DNA of 64,000 nt from Escallonia rubra (taxonomy: Eukaryota > Streptophyta > Magnoliopsida > Escalloniales > Escalloniaceae), in assembly GCA_033065855.1 (NCBI GenBank), contig JAVXUO010002407.1:372001-436000 (forward strand). Reading direction: 5' to 3'. The position numbers and the translations under genes are program-made. The notes below the pieces were generated by a model. It searched no databases. It was not told where the DNA came from and saw nothing but the letters and a program-made list of their open reading frames with translations. This document shows positions 10,536 to 20,826 of the stretch, in pieces (within the stretch, counting starts at the first letter, position 1; each line of letters opens with the position of its first letter).

Positions 10536-13106
10536 GGGGGGGGAGGAAATAGAAATACAACCTTGCGGCCCACCAGGTCAAATGACATAATTACTTTACT
10601 CCGTTTAGCCCGTTCAGCCTCCTCTATCTCCTCCTTTTTCTTCATAAGGAGTTCCTTTTCCTGTGAGAAAGAGGAGGGACAAATATTATGGTACGCGTAG
10701 AAATGAAGAAAAAAAGAGAAATTGTCAATATAGACTTGTTAAAACTAGATACCTCCGTTGACAGCCAACTATTTCCCTCAATATTATAGTAATCACTTTG
10801 GTCATCTATAACTGTTGTACGTGCTGCAGAGTTGCGGTCATAATCAACAAGCCTCTTTGCAAAAGCTTCAGCTGCTGCCTCAACATCAGAAACAGGAACC
10901 ACGCCTTCATTCAGACCAGCATATGTGCTTCCTTCCCTTAGCACAAGGGCACTACAAAAACTGCAGGGCCCCTCTCCTTCTTGTTCACAGACAATTTTCC
11001 CACAAGATAAACAATTACTCACCAATCTATGACGACGTGCTTGGCATGAACAAGGCTTTCCCTGCTGGAATACAATCGACCCCTTTGCAGCTTCTGCAAG
11101 AGAAACTACTTTCCCAGATTTTTTCTTCCTAGAACTACCTTGATTCCCTTTTTGCGTGTTTTGTGACACTGTGGTCTCGATTGTTGTTCGATTTTCCTTG
11201 TGAGTGGAGACTACAGCCTCTTTCGGTGCTTTCACTATTTTTTTAACTCCACTGAACAAACCTTCATCCGACGGTGGCTTGACATATGTTTGTAGTTTGG
11301 CAGTTGGACCATCTAGGGAGCTGCTGCTGATATCTAAATAACCTCTTCGCTTTAAGTATTCGTCAATCACACTTTTACCAGCTTCCTGGCCAATGATATT
11401 CTGCAGATGAAAAAGGAAAAAGATTCAAAATAATGCAGCAAGAAACACATGATCTGCTGGTATGTATGCAAACGAAGAAGTATGCTTTTCAACATAAAGT
11501 CAACCAGTTCAACAACTGATTATTGTTGTGGATCAAGAAAGATGGCCAAAAACGATGAAGAAAAGCAAAGCACACCCCTACATGGCATTAGGCACCCCTG
11601 AAGAGGCTTGCGAATTAACCAGAGGGGAAGTTATCCTAAAAAAGGAGATCTGTGTCAGATCAAGGATCACAGAACTAAAAAATTTAGGACGTTCTATAGA
11701 AAACTACGTCCACATATATTTCTCCCCATCTGAAGTGTACCTCCCCTCCTAATAAAACATGATGCAAAGATGTGCAAATGTCACGAATACACAATTACCC
11801 CCCTATACCCCAGATCATGAACCATTTTGGTACATTCTATTCCATGATTTAGATATTTTCTATGTCCCACAAATATCTCCCCCCCCCCCCCAAAAAAAAA
11901 CCACAACATGTGGCAAAGTTGCTCTTACACCATTAAGTTTCACAACTAAAATCAAGCTACATAGCATTTAGCACCTTGTCAAGTGAGCCATAAAGGGTAA
12001 TCATATTGACGTCGATAAATTCTTTGTAGGAGGTTAAAACTAACGCTAGGGTATTTGCAACTAAAATAAAGTTTACACTCGAATTAGCATCTAAAAAACA
12101 TGAAAATGCAAAGACAGTGCTATCCAGAATAAAGAGTTAAATTGAGATATCTACTAATGTTTACTCATACTAGTTCAGAGATAGTATGCCCTAAACCCAA
12201 AACATAAAGTATTGATCTTCTGCATATAGATAGCAAAAGGTATTCATCTTCAATGCCGATACCAAACAGCAATGTCATATATTGGAAATGTGGCACATCA
12301 TCCATCAGGCTCGTTACCAATACCAAAGAACTTGGATAATACAGCTATCCCACTGCTAAGATAATGATAGTACCACATGCTCGGTTAAATTTCGTCAAGA
12401 AGGTAACCTTGAATCTACTTTTCAGAATAGGGGTTTAGGATCATTTTTATCTCTTAACCTAACAAGTCATCAGAATGATTCCTACATCTAACATACAGTC
12501 CAATGATGATCAAATTAGCTGAACCTTTTAACTCACTGACCATTGTATCTCTGATTTCACCTTCTCATCTCACCATCTTCTAATTGAACCTAACTTGAAC
12601 TTCTATGACACAAGATTTTGCTCAACAGAATGCATAGATAAACCATAACCGTCGACAGTTTCCAATTGCTAACAAAGAAATTTCCCTTTTTTATAATTTT
12701 CAGTTTTGGTCTTCAATGCTACTATACTTAGTTTACCCAATGTCCTACTTGTTCTAAGTTTCGAGCTTTGCAATCTTAATGCGCAATTCTGAACCCAAAA
12801 TTCATCACAGTCCATGGTACAAGAAATGAAGAAAGGCCAGCCAAAGTGGTGACCCATAGCTGCAAAGTGAAACCAATTACTGGGAATAATGTATTAAATA
12901 AAAAACGCACACAAAACCCCACACAGATACAGAGAGAGGAGTAAGAAAAGGATTACGTCGAGGTACTCTTTGGCGTCAACGGGTGAAGCCAAGTCACAGT
13001 ACGAGACTAGCCCTGATATCACCTCCGCGTCCAAATCCAGACCCGTCTCCACCCTTTTGCATAGATCAAGCAGCGCCTCCTCTAGCCATTGCCCCGCCGA
13101 CTCCAT
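9312..13106 (-). CDS. TRIP4/ASC-1-like zinc-finger protein, 4 or 5 exons
   Basis: Exons on the minus strand: 13106-12957, 11400-10753, 10660-10562, 10344-10099 and probably 9434-9312, all with GT-AG junctions that keep frame (421 aa). If intron 4 is not spliced, the frame ends at a TAG at 10086-10084 (385 aa). The N-terminus (start MESAGQWLEEALLDL) is the helical N-terminal part. The middle carries the zf-C2HC5 domain, with cysteines in KPCSCQARRH, NCLSCGKIVCEQ and GPCSFC. A charged ERAKRSKVIMSFDLVGRK segment and a conserved GLCLEISGRVQHD follow. Animal TRIP4 is a transcription coactivator and a subunit of the ASC-1 complex that rescues collided ribosomes. The plant protein lacks the C-terminal ASCH domain in either model. 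Exon 5 is inferred from a GTG|GTAACT donor, a CAG acceptor at 9435 and a 40-codon in-frame segment rich in charged residues. Confidence 0.85.
10498..10543. repeat. (GT)n followed by a run of 25 G inside TRIP4-like intron 3
   Basis: On the plus strand a GT repeat (10498-10518) leads into 25 consecutive G (10519-10543). On the gene's sense strand this is a C-run starting about 18 nt after the exon-3 donor at 10561. A second C/A run lies in intron 1 (11879-11900). Confidence 0.9.
11401..12956 (-). other. Large first intron (1556 bp) of the TRIP4-like gene
   Basis: Donor GTAATC at 12956, acceptor CTGCAG at 11401-11406. The sequence is AT-rich and holds a C12A9 run near 11879-11900. Short open frames here encode nothing recognisable. 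Confidence 0.7.
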
Positions 13107-13311
13107 TCTCTCTCTCTTTCCTCACCTCCTATCTTTTGATCGCGTATAGCAAAGCCTTTGTTGTTCTTTTAAGGACCCTTTGCTGCAAAGGTCCTTATAA
13201 ATACCGCCGCTATATGTACTACATAAATAAATGTGCGCTACATTTTTTACAATAGCGACAAATTACTCTCAAGCCATTACTGGAACTTTGGTATTGATGA
13301 GGCACTGTAGG

Positions 13312-14897
13312 AGTTTGAGCTATTATCAGGACTTAGTCCCAATTTAAGCAAGAGCTCCATATTTCTAGCGGGAGTAGATGATGCTACTGCAGCCAGTTTA
13401 GCAAGTATTGTGGGAATGACAGTGGGTAAGTTCCCAGTGACCTACTTGGGAGTTCCCCTTATTTCTATTAAGCTGAGTTACAAAGATTGTTATTTGTTTG
13501 TTGAAAGACTTACCAAAAGAATTTCTAGTTGAACTACCAAAGTGCTATCATATGCTGGCAGGGTGCAGTTAGCAATTTCTGTTTTAAGTAGCATGCAAAT
13601 TTATTAGTGTTCTATATTCATTTTGCCAAAAAGGATAGTAAAGCTTATAGAACAGAAAATTAGATCATTTATATGGCATGGCAAAGATGTGAAGTGCACT
13701 GGAGCCAAGGTTTCATGGAAAGATGTGTGCCTGCCTAAAATGGAAGGAGGATTGGGAGTAAAAAGCTTGGAAGCCTGGAATAAAGCAGCAGTGTGTAAGC
13801 ACTTGTGGGACTTCCACATAAGAAAGACTCTCTGTGGGTCAAGTGGTGCCACATCTTTATAATAAAAGGGAGACATTTTTGGACATTCAAGCCTCCAGTA
13901 GTGCTTTCATGGACATGGTGCAAAATCCTTATGATCAGAGAACAGTGCAGTCACTTTGTTCAATATAAGGTGGGAAATGGTAAGACTACTTGGCTATGGA
14001 AAGACAGATGGATTAATGATTCAAGACTCCCGGAAGATGCAAAAGTATGTGAACTCATATATGAAGGAAGGTGGAGCTCACTACTAGATCAACTGAACTA
14101 AGATCTATAAACTCCATGTTGAGTGATCTGCAACAGCCAAATGTAGAAGTTGTTGATCAATGCAAATGGAATCTGACCAAGAATGAACAATTTACCATTA
14201 AATCAGCTTGGGAGGCTCTTAGAAATCATGGGGAAGCTGTTGCACTATGGGAATTCATATGGTTTACAAGCAATATCCCTAGATATGCAATAATACTATG
14301 GCTGCTAAGCAAAGGAGGACTGCGAACAAGAGCTAAATTGAAAGCTTGGGGTGTGTTACAAGATGACCAATGTGTGATGTGTATAAATAATGTGGAGAAT
14401 GAGGATCATTTATTCATTCAGTGCTCTTATGCAACTGCAATTTGGCATGATATCCTTGGCAAAATGCAGATACAGGGAAGGTTCCAATCCTGGGAGCAGC
14501 TCAGCTCTATTGCTACACAAAGATTTAACGGGAAAAGCTTTAAAGCCAGATTGGAAAAATTGGCTGTGGCAGCAACTGTCTATGGTATATGGCAGGAGAG
14601 AAACACAAGGATATATGAAAGGAAGCAAATAAGTGTGTAGGGATGTATTGCTGTTATTTTATAATGGATTAAGTTTAGAATGTATAGTTGGCCAAAAGCA
14701 CCTGCCATAAGTAGAAATCAATCCCTATGTATGGTATGGGATTTAGATACAAACACATTGTTGGATACTTAGTGTATGAGTGAGGTTGTACATATAGAGT
14801 GATGATGTCAATAGCAGATTGACAAATAGAGATGTAAATGTTTCATAATGCAATACAAAGGACATTTTGACCAAAAAAAATAATAATAGTTTGAGCT
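13312..14897 (+). mobile_element. 5'-truncated LINE insertion with perfect 10-bp target duplication
   Basis: The insert 13322-14887 is flanked by AGTTTGAGCT on both sides (13312-13321 and 14888-14897). It ends in an A8 plus TAATAATA tail at 14872-14887, as expected for target-primed reverse transcription. It contains only the end of the second LINE frame. It sits about 215 bp upstream of the start codon of the TRIP4-like gene, whose promoter it therefore displaces or borders. Confidence 0.9.
13322..14640 (+). pseudogene. LINE ORF2 C-terminus: RT thumb region and zf-RVT domain, broken
   Basis: The first part (13322-13520) encodes an end-of-RT segment of the type NLSKSSIFLAGV ... TYLGVPLISIKL. 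It continues to WHGKDVKC and GGLGVKSLEAWNKA (13623-13862). A frame change leads to GNGKTTWLWKDRW and a second to the reverse-transcriptase zinc-binding domain (14071-14640) with FTIKSAWEAL, LWLLSKGGLRT and the Cys/His set CVMC...EDHLFIQC. Stops near 13530 and 13605 and at least two frameshifts make it non-coding. The endonuclease and the RT palm are absent because of 5' truncation. Confidence 0.8.
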
Positions 14898-15576
14898 TTG
14901 AATGAAATACAAGGAAGTGGTATTCTCCTGATGGATATTTCTCGACGAGTCATTCTGCCCTATTCTTACTTCTATGTTTATCGCCTCTTCATATTAAATC
15001 TACCCCTTTTTTAAGTTGTTAAGCTTTGGAATTTTATATTGACAATTTTAGCTCTTTTGAAAATACTACCAAACTTCACTTCTGATGCTTATATAATTTT
15101 GTTGCTTTCCTAAAGCGAGAGACACAAGGGTGTAATTATTGAAATTTATAAGAGAGAAGGGCTCAATCAAAAGACAAAAATAATTTACAAAATGTTTGAT
15201 TTGCAAAACTGGAGAAAAGATATGAAACGATAGGAATAGCTAACGAATCACTACATTTTATGTGTATAGGGTGGATGGATATATTCTAATAAAATACCAC
15301 ATTATATATGTATTAGAGTGCGGGGATATTTCATTATATTGGTTGGATAACAAGACTTGTAAAGTCCCTAGTCGAAAGTGGAGGATTTTCTAATTGGCTT
15401 TTAATTTTCTACACCTTTAGAGGGAGGTGCCGCCATGTGATTAATGACCAATAAGTTATCGATAGGTCCGTTTATATAGTAAAAAAAAAGATAAAGATCT
15501 GTGATGCCAAGGAAAGTGGGTTCGCAGTCGACGTGGAAGTGCCACAAGGAATGCAGTCCGAGTCAGATGCTAAGTA
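14898..15576. other. Intergenic; the last part may be leader of the adjacent LTR element
   Basis: AT-rich to about 15480 with no gene seen. From 15576 back to about 15490, base composition changes to that of the neighbouring GC-rich element, so this may be the start of its internal region read on the minus strand. Confidence 0.45.
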
Positions 15577-15810
15577 TGTTGATGTAGGACACAACAAGGG
15601 TCGAACAAGGGCAGAGATCAAGGGCTTCCCAGACAGAGCTTGAGGGTGGCAGTGCTGCAAGGGCGATAGCGCAGATTAAATACACGACGACAGTCACAGT
15701 CCGATACTTAGGTCCAGAGTCAAGGTCCTGTATGTTTCTCTCTCTAGGATTCTAGAGTGAGAAAATGAAAATGTTCTGAAAATGTCCAACCTCTTTTATG
15801 AATTCTTAAG

Positions 15811-15826
15811 ACCTCTATTTATAGAG
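15811..15826 (-). promoter_or_regulatory. TATA box of the GC-rich LTR
   Basis: The minus strand reads CTCTATAAATAGAGGT, a strong plant TATA match inside a perfect short palindrome (CTCTAT/ATAGAG). Downstream lie an AATTC-rich leader and a CT-rich stretch (TCTAGAATCCTAGAGAG). Confidence 0.55.
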
Positions 15827-16202
15827 ATTGAGATGATGATGTCATTAACCGACACGTGGCGCTCCCCGGGAGTGACACGTCACTGGGGGGTCCACGGGTG
15901 CCGGTGCTCCACGGACTGTCGGATCGCATATTCAACCGGCCTGCCCAGCACAACGTCGTTCTGTCTGTCTGGAAAGACTGGCTCCCACAGCGTCGGTGTG
16001 GCCAGAGAACCCCTTGATCTAGCCTCCAATCCAAGCCCTTGCAGAGTCCCACAGGCCTGGCAGCGGTGGGGAAGACCCGACGCCCAACTGCCAGGTGAAC
16101 TAGGCGCAATGCCCTCCGAAGACCTGCTCCCGTCTCGGAGTGACCCGGGGGTCATAGTCCCTAGGGGTGCCGACGCAAGCCCCCAGTGCCGGAGCACGTA
16201 GG

Positions 16203-16890
16203 CCAGTCACGCAGGCACCCTGGCGGAGATAGTGTCCCGGAGGAGTCGCCTATTCCGCAGGCCGAGGTAGCATCTCGGAGGAGCCGTTTACCTGGCAGAA
16301 GGGGAGTCTTCGTGCCGGAGCACTTGGAGTTCCCTGGCAGAGATAGTGTCCCGGAGGAGTCACCTATCCCCGCGGGTGAGTCCTTGTGCCGGAGCACTCG
16401 AATTACGTCAAGGTAGCATCCCGGAGGAGCCGGCTACCCGACTGGACGAGGTAGCATCCCGGAGGAGTCGTCTACCTGGCGGAAGGGGAGTTGAAGAGTT
16501 CCCTGGCAGAGATAGTGTCCCGGAGGAGTCGCCTATCCCCGCGGGTGAGTCCTTGTGCCGGAGCACTCAGAGCACGTCAAGGTAGCATCCTGGAGGAACC
16601 GTCTACCCGACTGGCCAAGGTAGCATCCTGGAGGAGCCGTCTACCTGGCGGAAGGGGAGTTGAAGAGCTCACTGGCGACGATAGTGTCCCGGAGGAGTCG
16701 CCTATCCCTACGGGTGAGTCCTTGTACCGGAGCACTCGGAGCACGTCAAGGTAGCATCCTGGAGGATTCGTCTACCCGACTGGCCGAGGTAGCATCTCGG
16801 AGGAGCCATCTACCTGGCGGAAGGGGAGTTGAATAGCTCCCTAGGCGAAGATAGTGTCCCGGAGGAGTCGCCTATCCCCGCAGGATGTTG
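16203..16890. repeat. Minisatellite with 169-bp higher-order unit
   Basis: AGGTAGCATC starts successive units at 16411, 16580 and 16749, exactly 169 bp apart. A diverged unit precedes them (from about 16263). Each unit contains three or four copies of a CCGGAGGAGTCG-type core, some in GTAGCATC and some in ATAGTGTC context, so the 169-bp unit is itself made of shorter repeats. Confidence 0.9.
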
Positions 16891-17175
16891 CACACTCCGG
16901 AGAGTGGGTTGAAGCATGTTCCACGACCAAGGCAAGGTGTCATGGTGTGGTGAATGAGTGTGGTGCCCGGGGGGCATGTAACATGATTGTGGCGCATGGG
17001 CGCGATGAAATGAGTAAGGTACCGGGAGCACGGTAGTGATAAAGAGCCTGGGGGCACTGCTGTATTAGCGGCGCGGCGCACGGGCGCAGCGGAGTGTTGG
17101 AGTGCGGCGCCCGAACGCCTGCGACGGGGGTCACGAAGACGACGTTCGGGGGACGGACGATGAGCTTCGCGGAGT

Positions 17176-17325
17176 TTGCGCGCGGGCGGGGGTGACAGGG
17201 TCGCGGAGTGGCGTCCGGGCGACTGGGGTCGCAGAGTGACGTCCGGGCGACGGGGTCGCGGAGTTATGTCGGGGCGACGGGGTCGCGGAGTGATGTCCGG
17301 GCGACGTGGTCGCGGAATGATGTAT
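17176..17325. repeat. GC-rich tandem repeat, unit about 30 bp
   Basis: About five copies of a GGTCGCGGAGTGATGTCCGG / GCGACG unit, with single-base variants. CpG density is very high. Confidence 0.85.
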
Positions 17326-17361
17326 AGTCCCTTGAGGAGAAGTGAAAATGCAAAGTATGGA

Positions 17362-17510
17362 AGCCAAAGGCCAACCCTTGGGGGAAGGCCAAGGCCAACC
17401 CCAGGGGAAGGCTGAGGCCAACCCCAAGGGGGAGGCCAAGGCTGAGGCCGATCCCAATGGGGAGGCCAAGGCCGAGGCCGACCCCAAGGGGAAGGCCAAG
17501 GCCGACCTCT
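17362..17510. repeat. GGCCAA/GGCCGA tandem repeat
   Basis: Units of the type GGCCAAGGCCGAGGCCGA followed by CCCCAAGGGG, each CCCCAAGGGG being a perfect palindrome. In one frame this reads as repeated KAEADPKGE, but the frame is a repeat artefact. Confidence 0.85.
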
Positions 17511-17759
17511 TTCGACAAGCGCCAAGGTGCGCCGATAGGCGACGGGCGATGTGCGACGGTCGGAGCGTGATGAGCAGTCGCGCAAGGATGAGTTTCTTGG
17601 TGACGAAGTCACGTAGAAGAAGTAAGAAGTGCACGTGACTTGAGCGTGCACGCTTTGACCGGTTGTGAGCGTTGAATATTGACTGTTGCTTGTGCGGATG
17701 TGTCATGCAAAATGGGACCACAGTGGGCCTTTGTGTGCGACCAGGATAGGTTGGGAACA

Positions 17760-18686
17760 ATCTGCAAATGTATAATTATTTCACTAGAGCTTAAATGTTA
17801 TTGATAATACTAGTTATGAATAAACATGAAAGAAAAAAAAACTATAGTGTCTAAAACCCTCGAACATAGTCTTTTAGGAAATATGGATACCATTCATCTT
17901 AAGTAAAAATATTTTAGTAATAATAAGAGAGAACCCGTTACAAGAGTCAAGACAATCTTTATGACAGAAATTAATTACACTCGTTACATCAATAGGAGTT
18001 CACCCCAGTGTTAGCATAGTGCTTTCAATTGCCCGAGGGTTTTGAGACGTCCTCCTAACAAATCTATCTCGTTATTAAAAGAGTGTAGTTTTTTGATGTA
18101 AAGCACGTGTTTTTTTTAGTTCTTAAAAACAACTTTCATAAAAAAGGTGTAGACCAAATCAACCATGTCCAAGCACCGTAATGATTTACATCCCGTAATC
18201 GCTGAAACATAGTACACTTTTAAGCAAAATGGCCAAGTATGTTGTTTTGATTAAAAACTAGAGCAACATCATGCCTGAATTATTCCTCTACTTTATTAGT
18301 CAGCTAGCAGTATTCAGAACTAAAACAACCAAAATCTGGATCTGCTCTTTTTTCTAGAGAGATGTGCAAATAATTCTACTTAATTTCTTGTATATTTATC
18401 GGGAGAGAAACATTAAGTTTATGCCAGCTCTATTGCCAAAAGAATAATGACTTTTTTCAATACAATATCTTCTTTAGATTTATTATACCTTTTGATAATG
18501 CAACAGTACCTTACTTCAGCACTAGCCAAATTTGCTTTGACATTGGAAGTAGAACTTGCACAAAAAAAAAATAAAAAAAATTAGAAGTAGAACTTGCCTA
18601 AATTTAATTATTATAGAGTTATACATAAAAATTAAAAAATGAGGCTTCCTCTCCATTGTATTCCTCCTGCACATATATTGAGTAGG
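17760..18686. other. Intergenic, no gene seen
   Basis: AT-rich, with runs of A near 18560 and 18572. The 20-bp stretch ATTAGAAGTAGAACTTGCCT near 18580 resembles ATTGGAAGTAGAACTTGCAC at 18542, a short direct repeat. Confidence 0.5.
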
Positions 18687-19490
18687 TTTTCAACTATTTT
18701 TTTTTAATAGAACTGACATTGCATTAACTAAGATAATAATGTACAACAAAAAAGAGCACAAACTAATGTTTAGCCCTGGAAACAAAGTACAACAAGTACA
18801 GCTAAGAAAGCACAAGCATGATTAACATGGCTTTAAAGAAAAGCATAAAAGATAAATATGACCATTATTGAATTTTGAAAACTCATATCAAATGGTAATA
18901 GTGTGGGGAGATGCAACAGGGCATTCGGGACCGCATGAAATGACAGTTTATATTATTGTCGCGGTTATCATCGGATCCAATGGAGATGGATAGGGTTCTC
19001 AAAGCCAGATCAAACTGATCTGCAGCTCGAAGGGAAAGAACATCATCTTGCTCTACTAGATCTGTCAATTTCGAATCACAATCCCATTATTTTGGACCCG
19101 CATAGGAGATCTTAACCGAAAACAACGGGATCGGAGGTCTGGTGACCGCAACGGATATGAAAAAAACCTTATAGATCTAAGGGTTTCCAGTGGGAAGGAG
19201 TAAATTTGCTGCTGAAGGACTTCCGATATGTGGGTAGAAGTGGAGATCGGAGGGTGGAGGAGGGTGGTGGCGAATGGAGGCAAAAGGTAGGGTGCCAGGG
19301 CAGGGAGAGCAAACGACACGAACAAAAGCAAGAAAAAGAGGAACATCGGAATGGCCTCATTTAGTCAATGTTATTAGTAACTTGTATCCCCTTCCATCCT
19401 TTCAATCATGGAAGTTGGAGGAGGAAGGAGCGACGGCTGATTCTTCTTTGGAGAGAGGATTGAGGGTTTGGGGGAAAATTTTCAACTATT
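18687..19490 (-). mobile_element. Retroinsertion with perfect 12-bp target duplication (LINE-like or retrocopy)
   Basis: TTTTCAACTATT flanks both sides (18687-18698 and 19479-19490). The insert 18699-19478 begins on the plus strand with a short T-run, which is a poly(A) tail on the minus strand. The minus-strand sequence has a C/T-rich leader, an open frame 19346-19065 (93 codons, start MFLFFLLLFVSF) and a second frame 19068-18883 (start MTDLVEQDDVLSL). It ends with a stop-rich tail finishing TCAGTTCTATTAAAAAA. About 780 bp is too short for a full LINE, so this is an internally deleted LINE or a processed gene copy. I do not recognise either protein. Confidence 0.75.
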
Positions 19491-20032
19491 ATTAACACTA
19501 CAAGTATGCTTCTTCACCGAAACTAACACTTTATCTTCGACATTCTGGTAAAGGATAGATTCTTGCTGGAGCTGGAGTTGTAGTAACAGGTTACTTCCCT
19601 CGTTCAGAGATGGCGACAAATAATCATCGTTGGAGTGAAGGTTGTAATTTCAACGACAAACTTTAATAATATTTTCTTAGTATCACTAAGTTTGTGCCGA
19701 TAATCACATATAACGATGATATAACAAGTAAATTGAATGGACAAGTCACCATTAGTGGCTAAATGAGATCATAAAAATAGTAGTGTACACCGCACAAGCA
19801 AACATTTCATAACTCGATGCTATCGGCAATTAGATTACATTAGCCAAAAGTTATTGTAATAAAGGGATCTTCCATCCTTGTGCAAAATCACATGTTCAAG
19901 CCTCATGTGAATGTGATATTTGGGATAAGATAATTTTGTCATTATGACAAAAGAGGAGAGAGAGAGACTGTGTGTGTAATTAGATTAGACAGAGAAGATC
20001 CATACACAGTGATAATGTATTTTTATTCATTC
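19491..20032. other. Intergenic, no gene seen
   Basis: AT-rich, with (GA)n and (GT)n near 19953-19977 shortly before the gypsy insertion site. Confidence 0.5.
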
Positions 20033-20037
20033 CACTG

Positions 20038-20745
20038 TGTCACGGGCTGCCCCTTGGCACCCACCATGACAAGCATAACGCCCATCCAGCACAGCGCCCC
20101 TGCGCCCTTCAAGCACAGTACCCATGCACCCTCCAACCTAGCACTCGCAAGCTCATCAAGCCCCGCGCCCATGCGCTCTTCAAGCACAGCGTCCGCGCGC
20201 CCGATTGCAATATCTGTGCACGCCATAAGCCAACCGTGAATATTTGAAGATCCAGGCGTGCGTTTTTGCTCAATTTTGGTGGAGATCACCCTTGTATATG
20301 TTTAAGTTCCCCTGTAAAATTTCAAGTCATTCCGAGTTGTATTTCTCCAAAAAAGGGCACTATAACTCCTTGCACATAGTAACGTCTACTATTGTCACTT
20401 TGTATTTTCCTCCTTATGGTACTATAAGGGAGGTTATGTAGCCTTGCGCTATACACCCTTACCCAAGAGTCCCTTGCTTTGTTTTAGCTTGCCTGTCTAG
20501 CTAGATTGCACACTGTGGATGCAAACAAAACATTTTGTAAGTTGTAATGATGCTATTGAAGTAATGAGAATATTTGGGACCGTTTTTCCCTTGTGTTGAA
20601 ATTTACTCCTTGTGCACTATTTTATGCAGTGTTGATGCACTGCTTGATATAAATTGTTGGGATTGGTTGGCGAACTCCTCTTGCAAGCGACAAGTCGAGT
20701 GCCACGCACGATTTTCTTTGTCCCATCAAGGGCCACCGTGTGTCA
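20038..20745 (+). repeat. 5' LTR of the gypsy element (708 bp)
   Basis: TG...CA ends. The first 200 bp carry short repeated GCGCCC/AAGCACAG motifs. It matches 25507-26200 along its whole length, with substitutions and small indels. Confidence 0.92.
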
Positions 20746-20747
20746 GG

Positions 20748-20759
20748 TGGTATCAGAGC
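20748..20759 (+). promoter_or_regulatory. Primer-binding site (initiator Met-tRNA type)
   Basis: TGGTATCAGAGC lies 2 bp after the 5' LTR. This is the complement of the 3' end of plant initiator tRNA-Met, the common primer for plant LTR elements. Confidence 0.92.
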
Positions 20760-20826
20760 CGCGGTTGCCCAAGGGACCGTGGCTTCAGCCAAGAAAATAT
20801 TGTGGGATAGTTTGTCGAGAAAAACT

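Larger units (their letters stand above)
15577..17759 (-). mobile_element. Probable large LTR (minus orientation) built of GC-rich minisatellites
   Basis: Read on the minus strand it starts TGTTCCCAACC (17759) and ends CCTACATCAACA (15577), the TG...CA form of an LTR. A TATA box (CTCTATAAATAGAGGT, 15811-15826) lies near the 3' third, as at a U3/R border. Most of the U3-like part is GC-rich tandem repeat (16203-17510), unlike the AT-rich surroundings. The 5-bp flanks (AAGTA and ATCTG) do not match, so it is not a clean solo LTR. It is more likely the end of a truncated element. Many open frames cross it on both strands, but they follow the repeat periodicity and are not genes. Confidence 0.55.

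Noticed and set aside
16411..16890. CRISPR-like array
   Set aside because: The repeats are contiguous, with no unique spacers, in a plant genome.
15577..17759. Clean solo LTR with target duplication
   Set aside because: The five-base flanks AAGTA and ATCTG do not match, so only an LTR-like region is claimed.
15782..17760. Many overlapping open frames up to 259 codons on both strands
   Set aside because: They mirror the 169-bp, 30-bp and GGCCAA repeats, overlap on both strands and show no domain.
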